Positions 55,193-64,000 of a stretch of 64,000 nt of DNA are shown here, one piece after another; positions within the stretch are counted from its first letter, which is position 1; each line of letters starts with the position of its first letter. Position numbers and translations under genes: made by a program. The stretch spans positions 66,557,919 through 66,621,918 of the forward strand of contig JBCFYV010000001.1 of the NCBI GenBank assembly GCA_039000515.1, given 5' to 3'. Under the pieces are notes generated by a model. The model had not been told where the DNA came from. It saw only the letters and a list, made by a program, of their open reading frames with translations, and searched no databases. Source of the DNA: Timema cristinae. Lineage: Eukaryota; Arthropoda; Insecta; Phasmatodea; Timematidae.

Positions 55193-55463
55193 TGTTAAAA
55201 TATAGGTAAATTTATCTTTTCAGCAAATGTATATGTAATGACTAATTACATGTGATGTGCAGGTGTGTGTGCGCAGTGAAAGTAATACTGTTGTGTGTGT
55301 GATTGAGTAGAGTTAGTAGTCAAATTAATGTTGTCACACACGTACACTTAAGTTGTCTATTGTATGAGTAGTATAGATTGCTTGTTCGTTATAAATAGAC
55401 TGTATAGATTGCTTGTTCGTTACAAATAAACTGTATAGATTGCTTGTTCGTTATAATTTAACA
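55193..55463 (+). repeat. Copia 3' LTR, 271 bp
   Basis: The same as the 5' LTR but about 33 bp longer, because the CTGTATAGATTGCTTGTTCG subrepeat is present three times instead of twice. A purine-rich AAGAAGG lies just before it. Confidence 0.92.
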
Positions 55464-55964
55464 AAAAGAAAGAAGGCAATCAAGGTAGTTAAGTGTAATT
55501 TAGAAACAATAAAGAAGTTTTTAGAGTTATATGAACTGTATGCGTTGGACTACAAGATACAGTAGCACCTATATAGATATATGTGAAAGGAGACAATAAG
55601 TAGTAATAAGTAGGGGTAGACTTGTCCTAAGTTTTTGCTTGTTGTTTCAACTGATTATTTGCTGTTCCTCTACACACTGTTCATCAACAACAATAAATAT
55701 TGCTCTGCGAACACCTGGAATGTATGCAGACATTTTGCATACGCAACCAAATTAACATGGCCACATTCAACTTCAACTCCAATTATTCAGCAAGAAAATC
55801 TTTCACGATATTCAAAAATGTGTTTAAGCCTTTACTTACATGACAGTTGAACTGGCATGGCTATTGTCCTGTTTAGCTTCCGCTAGTAGCCAACTGTCGT
55901 GCTAGTAATTTGTTAATGTCGTGCAAAGACTCACTTGCGGGACAGTTGAGTGTCTGTTACTGTT

Positions 55965-56215
55965 CTAAACAATGTACTGCCCCTGTTCTCTGTAAGCTGT
56001 GACTGGCGCACCAATTGAGATTCACACATGCAAGTAAAACAAGCACACACATTCAGCTAATACGATAGTTAACTACCAGCACCAATTTACTCAAACACTT
56101 GAATATTTCTGCAAGTAGAACATGTGTGATGCAAACTCTTTCATTTGCACGCAAATAGAGGTTAACTTTGTCATTTTGACACTCTTGTAATGACTAGCAC
56201 CAGTAAAACATGACA
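55965..56215 (-). repeat. inverted pair, right copy
   Basis: Inverse counterpart of 51310-51510 with about 200 bp of recognisable similarity. Confidence 0.65.
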
Positions 56216-56950
56216 GTGTAAACCCCAATTTAGTTAATTATGTGAGGTGGTCAAGCAAGTGCTAAAATAAGACAGTTCCAATTAATTCAACTTTATTTTA
56301 TTCTCACTAAAATACGCCAATATTAACTACTTTCAGAACAAATTACCCATAATTCTTTAATAGTACTACTAATACTCGCTATTGTGAGACATAAATACCA
56401 CTGATTTGAACTGTTTGATTCTCACCACAATATAATGAGTAGTAACACTGAACCAGTGATTCCAACATTTTTTTGAATGGCGTACCACCCCAACAATTCC
56501 CAAATTTGGAATACCTACCACCGATATGATGCTGGATATTTACAATTTTTGGTAAATTTTTAATGGTGCACAGAGATATAATAGCACATACTGTATGTCT
56601 GAGCTTGAATCAGTGTTGCCACCCCTTCAATCACCTTTAAATCTGTTTTTCTGACTTATTTGGTTTGCTCGGCATCTTATGGCGTGCCACCGGTAATGAT
56701 TGTACGTACCACAGTTTGGGAACCCCTGGTGTACAGCCGACCATTCAATTGTTTATTTTCTTAATAAACTACACCAAGGGAAATTTTTCCTGTACAAATC
56801 ATTATTGGTAATACTCATAAAAACATTAGTAGGCCTATGTAGCTTTTTTAATGAATACATTACAACAGTGAGTACACAGACAAAATTGTCAGTCTCATCT
56901 ATTCTGGTTTTTCGGTAAAAGAGGAGTTGTGATTCGAGTCCTAACGAGGT
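56216..56950. other. intron, no gene seen
   Basis: Ordinary sequence. A stretch at 56450-56720 with GGCGTACCACC and GGCGTGCCACC and GTGCACAGAGATATAATAG may be an old repeat. No coding is seen. Confidence 0.35.
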
Positions 56951-57370
56951 GCACAAACGACAACAATATTGTAACGTTGGAAAGAGTAAGTAGCTGTGCA
57001 TACCTGTCAGCTGGACTGTCGCGTCTAATGTCGTGCACAAACGACAACAATATTGTAACGTTGGAAAGAGTAAGTAGCTGTGCATACCTGTCAGCTGGAC
57101 TGTCGCGTCTAATGTCGTGCACAAACGACAACAATATTGTAACGTTGGAAAGAGTAAGTAGCTGTGCATACCTGTCAGCTGGACTGTCGCGTCTAATGTC
57201 GTGCACAAACGACAACAATATTGTAACGTTGGAAAGAGTAAGTAGCTGTGCATACCTGTCAGCTGGACTGTCGCGTCTAATGTCGTGCACAAACGACAAC
57301 AATATTGTAACGTTGGAAAGAGTAAGTAGCTGTGCATACCTGTCAGCTGGACTGTCGCGTCTAATGTCGC
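56951..57370. repeat. 84-bp minisatellite across a Grip exon-intron boundary, 5 copies
   Basis: Five virtually perfect 84-bp units begin (GCACAAACGAC) at 56951, 57035, 57119, 57203 and 57287. On the Grip strand each unit consists of the last 29 nt of the PDZ4 exon, the splice donor (CAG|GTATGC) and 55 nt of intron. Donors therefore occur at 57339, 57255, 57171, 57087 and 57003. Because 84 is a multiple of three the array stays open in several frames. Confidence 0.97.
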
Positions 57371-57499
57371 TGATGAAAATGCTGGATGGACTAGCGTGCA
57401 CAGTGAAGCCGTACCCATGTTTGTCTGCGTGAAGAGTCAGGCAGAGTGTTTCTGTGTGCCACACACCAGGTGGATCACTATAATCCCGACAATGTGGGC
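57340..57499 (-). CDS. Grip: Grip exon: first half of PDZ4, with five tandem donor sites
   Basis: Translation GVWHTETLCLTLHADKHGYG then IFISDIRRDSPADR. The HTET start, the YGFT carboxylate-binding loop and the D-S-P-A-D/E-R helix start match GRIP PDZ4. The likely acceptor AG is at 57500-57501 (GTTTTTCCCAG). An alternative TTATAG lies downstream. The first donor, GTATGC, starts at 57339. Four more identical donors follow downstream in the 84-bp array. The exon ends with 2 nt of an Arg codon completed by the exon at 47755-47969. Use of a later donor would insert in-frame 28-residue repeats inside the PDZ fold. Confidence 0.85.
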
Positions 57500-57924
57500 C
57501 TGGGAAAAACACACTTGATTAAACAGATTATAAACTGAGAGAAACATTCCCCAGAAGATTTATTCAGCAGGACACAGATAGCTTGTTGTGGACTGTAACT
57601 AGTAAATAGGATACCTAGTGGTGTATCTATAGATTCTATGAACAACTGTTTTAAGACAATTGACCCTGTTTATTTGGCGTGAAAATACAGAGCTGTGGGA
57701 ATAAACGATTATCTTCAAGAATTTTTATTGTTTTGCAATTTTCATTTCGGAAACGGTTTGTTCAAGAATAGAAGCATGTTAATTAAGTTATACTTTTTAT
57801 ATATACACCTCCTCTATAATTTTAACAGTTGTCAAATATAAATTTTTACATTTTTCAATAAAAAAAAACTGCCGGCTGCATAACAAAAATAAATGGTACA
57901 GAAGTCTGCACGGACTTTCTAGCT
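57500..57924. other. intron upstream of PDZ4 exon, no feature seen
   Basis: AT-rich sequence with no recognisable gene or element border. Confidence 0.4.
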
Positions 57925-58370
57925 CTATTGTTTAAAATAAAGATATTTACTCAAAACTCGTAATATATGTGAAACAAAATAATATTCACCAAGAAACTCA
58001 ATCATAAATTACACTATACTTGTGTAAAACATTTTATGAGTCCTGGTTTTAAGTTTTATAATTTTATTTTCAAAGAATTAATGTCCTCATTTGTATGTTT
58101 GGACCAATAAAAAAGCTCAATATTGGGTTCACAAGGGTCAACATTTCGTATTAAAATTTCGAATTCTTGTTAAAAATTTTGACATTTTATTAGGTATTAC
58201 CTATCTTCATGTCATCGCATTGCTATTAAATTCCTCATTTATAAATTTTGACCAATAAAAAATGTAATTATTGACTACCGAGTCTAAAATAGAAATAGAT
58301 TATTGTTGTTCAAACACATCTCCTAAGAGGTTTAAGGAAAAATAACATAAATTTTTCGAGAAACTTACTT
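57925..58370 (+). repeat. dispersed repeat, copy 2
   Basis: Aligns with 13140-13585 (see that entry). Similarity begins near the TAGCTCTATTGTTTAAAA stretch and ends near AACTTACTTAT. Confidence 0.75.
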
Positions 58371-58906
58371 ATATTTAATCACATTATGGCATTAGAGAAA
58401 TATTGCATTATAACTTTAGTATATCTTTACAACTAAAGCTCATAAAATTGTATTAATATATTTGCAAATATCTCAGAAACTGTTGGTTTTATGAAAAATA
58501 TATTTCATATAAAAGTTTTTTTTTAGTAGTACTACAATTTTGCAATGATAAGTTATTTAGTATCTCAAATAGTTGCGGAGATACGGAAAATCCAGCTTCT
58601 GTAAAGTACCCTAAAAGTCATTTTCATGGGCAAATGAAAATAGACAGTTTATTTATAATCTTAATCAACACCTATATACGAATTTTAATCAAAATTGTTA
58701 GAGCCGATTTTGAGAAAATCGATTTTTTCTCTTTTCACCATTTATTAAACCACTCTTAATTTTATGTTTTAACAGACACACAGACAGACGGCATTGCAAA
58801 GACCACTTTTTAGGTTTCGGGGGGTCATGAGATGTCGACATACATCAACATTTCAGGTTAGATTTTTTTTACTATTGCAATACTTTACCTTTTGTTTTTG
58901 AAAAGT

Positions 58907-58937
<31 letters not shown>

Positions 58938-59510
58938 GCTTATAGTTTTAAAGTTATTGGTTTTATAAAAATATGCTTCTAATAAAATACTTGTATTATA
59001 AATAAATCTACATATTTATAATGATAAGTAATTTCATATCTCAAATAGTTTTGGAGATAATATAAAAAAGATAATTTACTCGTCAGACCGGAGTCCTTAA
59101 ATTCATTTTGTCAAAATATTGAGAGTAGCCATTTTATGTGGAATATTTATAAATGTTTAAAAATGAAATTTAATCAAAATCGTTAAAGCCAATTTTGAGA
59201 AAATTGACTTTTTCTATTTTTGGCCTTCAGTAAATTACTCTTAATTTTAGGGTTAGATATCCAATTCCAAAAACTCCTCAGGGCAACCCTATGAAAACCC
59301 TAGATATCAAGTTTTAGCCTGATCGGTAAAATAGTTTAGGCTCTAGATGGAAGTACAGACAGACAAAAGGAAATTCCAAAACAACTTTTTTGGATTTGGG
59401 GTCATGGAACACAGAGATTCATCAAAATCTCAAGTTCGATTTTTTTTTACGATCACAATACTTTCTCTACCTGTAAGAAAGCGATAAAGTAATTAATAAA
59501 ATGTAGTACC
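58371..59510 (+). repeat. two tandem copies of a dispersed non-coding repeat
   Basis: Two related units (about 58430-58860 and 58935-59465) share the order TCTCAAATAGTT, GAGAAAAT-GATTTT, ACTCTTAATTTTA, ACAGACAGAC, GGGGTCATG and a terminal TTTTTTTACnAT tract followed by CAATACTTT. A (TA)n run at 58911-58937 lies between them. No coding is seen. It is probably a non-autonomous retroelement. Confidence 0.6.
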
Positions 59511-59907
59511 TAATAAACATTGATACATTATCTTAGAAGAGGTGTTGAAAATATTCAGCCAACTATAAAAAATTCACTCATTCTCAAGAAAACTGACGTT
59601 TCCAAACGTATGATTTTTCCACACGAGCTGTCTGGTAGCTACCGCCATCTACGGTTTCTATGCTCCATCTGTTATTGTTGGCATGGTCGGTTGTGAAGCC
59701 ACACAACGCCTTTCACCCTCCCGCCCACCATCCCACTAAATAGATTTTCGACTTGCATTCGACAGGGCTAAAGACCTTTAGATGTGTAATCAACTGTAAA
59801 ACAAGTTCCCTATAAACAAAATTATTTTTTTAACTCCACCTCAAATCATTAAAAAGTGCAGGTAAGCTAGCAAATACTTTCTGTAAAATATATTTTGAGT
59901 TGATTTT

Positions 59908-60050
59908 TTTTAGCACCGAGTCCTACTACTGTGGAGTATGAGTCGTCGTGCGCTCTTGAACTATGGGCCCACTGTGTGGCGCGCTCTTGCTCTCTGGCTT
60001 CCACGCGGGCGGGACCACAGTTCAACTCTCACTCACTTTACTAACTTAGC
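59908..60050 (-). mobile_element. SINE-tail-bearing fragment
   Basis: On the minus strand it ends with CAGTAGTAGGACTCGGTGC and TAAAAAA, a variant of the shared SINE 3' end, preceded by a different body. No A or B box was identified. Confidence 0.4.
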
Positions 60051-60387
60051 TTGGGTCAGTCGAACATGATAGCGCTTGCTTGCACATCAAACAAAACAGT
60101 TAAATCAAACATTGTTCTTTATAGATCAACTGTAATTGTAACATTACACTATCCTGTAAACCTTAAATGTTTAAGAAAGGCTTTCAGCCATTACCAATTA
60201 ATAAAAGCTCAATAATCTGGTATTGAACATTGTTCTTTATTTGTATCACTTGTGGTTATAATAAAAATTATCACGCCTCCAGTAACTAGGTGGTAAAAAA
60301 GGTCTAATGAACAACAAACAAACAAGATGAAGGTTCCAAGAAGGTTTCATGCTAACAGAGCTAACAAGAGGCTTTCCCTACCTGCTC

Positions 60388-60612
60388 AGGTTATACGCTT
60401 ATGTACAAATTACGCTAATGGTTTTAGGGATTAGGAAGGTTATATTTAAAGGAAGTGTATATAAATTTGCCTAGTAGGAGAGTGTTAAACCATTTTGTAA
60501 AAACCTCCCTCAGCACATCCGACTGAGATTTTAACCTCAACCTATCCGTCACCGACAGTCTAGTCTACTGAGAGAGTAGCGCATTAGACTATGCGGCCAC
60601 TGAAGCTGATTT
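60388..60612 (-). mobile_element. tRNA-derived SINE
   Basis: Minus strand: A-box region with GGCCGCATAGTCTAATGC, degenerate B box GAGGTTAAAATCTC, then the family body. Confidence 0.65.
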
Positions 60613-60737
60613 TTTTAGATTTAATTTACCAACTTGTTCTTTTTAAGGAAGACTGGTGGTTTTATTTTAAATACTGCTCTAAGTTTGTAGGCCTATTTAT
60701 ATTATTTTAATATATAACACTAAAAAGAAAAAAATTC

Positions 60738-60935
60738 TGTGGTTGCATGGTCTACACAAAAGACTAGACAACCAATGGTGATGGAGTCGGGGTTCTAGTC
60801 TCGGTCAGGTGTATTAAGCCGGAGTTAGTTCTTCCATAAATAGTTTTCCACTGTCTTTTCTTGCAAATGCAAATACAATCACTTTAAATTATTCAATCTT
60901 GCTAATCCTTAATACATTAGCGTAGCTAGCCCAAA
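60738..60935 (+). mobile_element. tRNA-derived SINE
   Basis: A-box region GTGGTTGCATGGTCTA, B box GGGGTTCTAGTCTC, body ending CATTAGCGTAGCTAG. The 3' tail is truncated. Confidence 0.65.
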
Positions 60936-62516
60936 GAGATACAAAACAAAACCAAAAAGAAACATCTGTATCTAAAATACCTTTATTATAAATATAGATA
61001 GCTTAGGTACCTTTTCCATAACCAACTTTTAACAACATCTGATGTCAGTTCGCTCACAGTTTTGTAAACGTTTGTGTTATTTTATCATTTCACTCAAAAT
61101 ATAGGCCTATCATAAAAATATTCAAAACCGGAGTTTATATAACTTAGGTCTACATTGGGTTTACAAACGCTTCTATTTTTTTTAAATTATAGTTTAAATC
61201 TATAAATAAACCTATTCTCACTCTAAACATACATCAAACTCTTTACACACAGGTAATGAATGAATGATGTGTTCTTTAATTTTTTTTATCATTTTCCTTT
61301 TTTTATTCTCCTATTTTAAGAACGTATGATAGTCGTATCGATTATAAAACAATACAACCGTAGTCATCAGATGGAAGGCAAATTATTGCAGATGTTTTTC
61401 TTACATTCATTCATAGTAGCATTGTAAAGTGTGAACTGTGTTACTATTTAATTGATAGTAGTAGGGAAGGAATGGGGATATTGCACCTGTTGCAAATATC
61501 TTGTGAATTTTCGCAATTTTGCAAAAAAAAAGTTGGCATGATATTCAGAATACTGGTTGATATTTGCGGTATGTTTTACAATTTTTTTTTCACAATATTG
61601 CCATGGTAGGGCTAGTTACGCTTTAAATTAGCAAAGTTATTTTGTTATTGGCGTAGTTATTCTCTAATTTGGCAAAGTTATATGGTTATTCTTGGGGGTC
61701 ATGAAGTGTTCCCTGAGTCTCTAGATGGGTGTATAGATGCGGAGGGGGTCTATGGAGGGGTGTATAGATGTGTAGGGGAAATGTGGTCTTCCCCTCTTTA
61801 GAATCAAGCTTGTTTTATTTTTCCTCTCATGGACTGGAACGTTGAGATGATTATAGACTTTAACCTCTTGATGCTTTCCACGAATGTCTTGTTTTTAATC
61901 ACTCACATCAGTATATTATACATTTAACTCTATTGCCCTCCCCCACCTTTGATATTTTGTGTGTGTGTGTGTGGGGGGGGGGGGGCGTAAGTATCAGTGC
62001 TGACCTTAAACCTCTGCTTATCATTTATTAAATACATGTTACATGCATCTTGCAATAAAGTCCCTAGTTGAGTTATCACTTTAGATTAACTTGGGGCTTT
62101 AAATTGAACGCTCAATTTATATGTTTTTTAATTGACACGTGTTCCACTTCCTCAACACGTGTAAAGGGTCAATATGATTTGAAGATCATGGAAAACTACA
62201 TTATTATTGAGTTGTTTGACTAGGGGAATGCCGTTAGACAGATATCTAGCTATATAAGAGGAAAAATGTTATGTGATTATTTCATTATAGTATTTTTGAC
62301 TGGGCTTTATTACACTTAGACAGCAACTTTCAACCATGAACTCACTCGCCACATTAAAGAATATATCCGTGTCTACTTTAAAAACTGTTAATATTACAGA
62401 GATTAATATTGGGGAAATATATTTGATCGATTCTTTTAACCTATCAATACTAAATACGAAAGGAAATTTTTAGTATACCTTAATGGTAATATTATTATTT
62501 TTTTCTTCCAAATAGA
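60936..62516. other. intron with simple repeats, no gene seen
   Basis: A (TG)n followed by a G12 run at 61960-61985 and a short GGGTGTATAGATG direct repeat at 61726 and 61757. Otherwise AT-rich. Confidence 0.45.
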
Positions 62517-64000
62517 CAGTGGCGGCTCTTAACTAAAATTAGTGGGGTGCTGCTCCAGAAAATGTTTAGCCTTTGTTTTAAAATTGTGTAAAAAGGAAAA
62601 AAAACATGTATAAAAAGAAAATTTATTCAGGAACTTGATAAAATATTAACAACAACAAAACTTTTTTACTTACTTTAACTTAAATTGTTACAGTTCAAGC
62701 TTGATCTATTCATTTTAAAATTAAATCCATTCTTCATATTTTAATTTGCGCAAAAAGTTCAATAATTTTCTCCTTGATCTTTATGACAACTGAAGAAATT
62801 TTTCTCCATTGAAAGTACTGCAAGCGCATTTAGTCTTTCCGAATTCATAGTGCTTCTTAAAAAAAAAGTTTGTATTCTTTTCAATATTGAAAAGCATCGC
62901 TCTGCCTCTGATGTAGTCATGGGAATTGTCTAGAGGATTTTTATCATTTTAGTAATTTCACTAAAAACCTAATCTAGATTATTTTCCAAGATAAATTTCA
63001 GAAGCTCAATTAATTTGCAATATTCATGAATATCAGTCCTACAATAGAATACTTTTAGTTCAGTTTCAAGCTTTTCTTTGTCAATCATGGGATAAGCTTC
63101 AGTGGTCAGTACTATATCTTTTGTGGGATGTTCATTCTTAAATCTAGTGAAGCAATTCTTGCTGAACAACTTAGCAGCTAATAAGTGTTAGTGGAGAACC
63201 AAAACTTGAAATTATCAGCATTCAGGTATTTTAAAATTCCTGTTGCTTCTGCAATGGTTTGATCTGCATTTGATGTTGACTGAATTTCAGTAAGACAGTT
63301 TTTTAAAGGTTGCAAATTTTCATGAACTTGTTTAGAGTCCGTATGTTAAAACTCCACCTTGTAGAGGATGGACGTGGAATGCTGACGTCCATATTGTTTC
63401 TTGAGAATGGACATACGTTGGGTGATCTTGAGAAGAATGTTGGAATAGCCAGAATATTAGAGAAAAAATTCTGGCGTTTCGTGTAATACTTGCTGCATTT
63501 CTCATTATTAAATTATGTTGATGTGCATTACAGTGAATGAAATGTGCATTACAATGAATGAATGTTCATTATTATAACGGCTTTTATTTTTGATTGAACT
63601 CCTGCTTTTTTTGCCTTTCATGACATTTACACCATCAAATGTATGAGCTATCAGTTTTTGTCCATTTTCTTGAAGGGTTATGTCCAATTGTTCTCAAATG
63701 CGTTTTTATATGCCATCTGCAGTTTGATTTTATGGAATAAAGAATCCCCAAAAACGCTTAAATATTTCTCCATTCAATACGTACCGTAGAACAAGGACCA
63801 TTTGAGTGTGTTCTGAAACATCTGTTGTGTCATCAGCCATGACAATTACAAAAGAAGCTTTTCTAATTTCCGTCCTTATCTCCTCATGGTATATTTATAG
63901 CAGGCAGTCAAGTATTTCATTCTGAATGGTCTTAGAAACACCTTTGAAGACTGCACTGGTTTCTAAGTGATTCTTCGAATATGAATCTAATTTAGATGCA
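62517..64000 (-). mobile_element. hAT transposon with ZMYM1/DUF4371-like transposase, second copy, cut by window end
   Basis: The 3' terminus CAGTGGCGGCTCTTAAC is at 62517. On the minus strand the C-terminal hAT dimerisation block TTSEAERCFSILKRIQTFF is at about 62860-62920. An upstream piece at 62969-63169 reads TRFKNEHPTKDIVLTTEAYP. From about 63015 to 64000 the sequence matches 1 to about 985 with roughly 3 percent differences and small indels. The flanking 8-mer CAAATAGA differs from the 8-mer CGAGAGTA after the copy at 1-1746, so the two are probably separate insertions. Confidence 0.8.

Larger units (their letters stand above)
52036..55463 (+). mobile_element. Copia-type LTR retrotransposon lacking integrase
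   Basis: Two LTRs start TGTTAAAATATAGG and end TATAATTTAACA, flanked by a 5-bp duplication AAAAG (52031-52035 and 55464-55468). A tRNA-Met-like primer site TGGTAGCAG follows the 5' LTR. The body holds gag with one zinc knuckle, a mutated protease, then reverse transcriptase and RNase H. Integrase is missing through an internal deletion near 53390. It is about 3.4 kb, shorter than a typical Copia element of about 5 kb. Confidence 0.93.

Noticed and set aside
56753..57512. Long open frames on both strands with 28-residue repeats
   Set aside because: They arise from the 84-bp array. Only the 57340-57499 part is supported as a Grip exon.
1..64000. Circular molecule, because the window ends match
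   Set aside because: The match is a dispersed hAT transposon with about 3 percent divergence and different flanking 8-mers, not an identical overlap.

Overview
This window looks like an AT-rich insect nuclear genome. A hemipteran is a guess from the repeat landscape and cannot be settled here. It is almost entirely intron of one minus-strand host gene, an orthologue of the multi-PDZ scaffold Grip (glutamate receptor interacting protein). Six coding exons are visible, at about 57.4, 47.9, 46.0, 22.4, 14.0 and 4.4 kb. All have GT-AG borders and compatible phases. The rest is transposable elements in many states of decay.

The centrepiece is a complete Maverick/Polinton, a virus-like giant DNA transposon, at 23935-41214 (17,280 bp). 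It has a 6-bp target-site duplication (CACGTT), AG...CT termini and long, nearly identical terminal inverted repeats built partly from a 174-bp tandem unit. It sits inside a tRNA-derived SINE. All its genes lie on the minus strand: a four-exon protein-primed DNA polymerase B, then a packed block with packaging ATPase, a small basic hydrophobic-tailed protein, an unknown 216-aa protein, DDE integrase with chromodomain, minor capsid (penton-like) protein, a small basic core-like protein (one frameshift), double-jelly-roll major capsid protein, an unknown 180-aa protein, adenain-type protease and an unknown 244-aa protein. Several genes have a TATA box 40-67 nt before the ATG, and most of these also have an arthropod-type initiator about 32 nt after it. 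The genes without a TATA box are those whose start codons touch or overlap the preceding stop (TAATG, ATGA, ATGA). This suggests polycistronic mRNAs translated by termination-reinitiation.

The other elements, left to right, are: a hAT copy cut by the window start (1-1746); an unidentified coding relic (2285-2790); an RTE-like LINE 3' end (3110-3490); SINEs (9.5, 10.1, 10.4, 23.7/41.2, 47.2, 59.9, 60.4 and 60.7 kb); a 51-bp minisatellite (12.3-12.9 kb); a decayed Jockey-type LINE (14.4-19.0 kb); a MITE with an internal minisatellite (20.6-21.2 kb); two decayed hAT elements (41.4-44.2 kb); a 100-N assembly gap (44271-44370); a Penelope GIY-YIG fragment (45.2 kb); a hAT MITE (46.4-47.1 kb); a Copia element lacking integrase (52036-55463); an 84-bp tandem array that multiplies a Grip splice donor five times (56951-57370); and a second hAT copy cut by the window end (62517-64000).

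The Grip exons are out of order for a minus-strand gene. The PDZ4-PDZ5 exons (57-46 kb) lie upstream of the PDZ2-PDZ3 exons (22-4 kb), and the N gap lies between the groups. A scaffolding error is the simplest reading.
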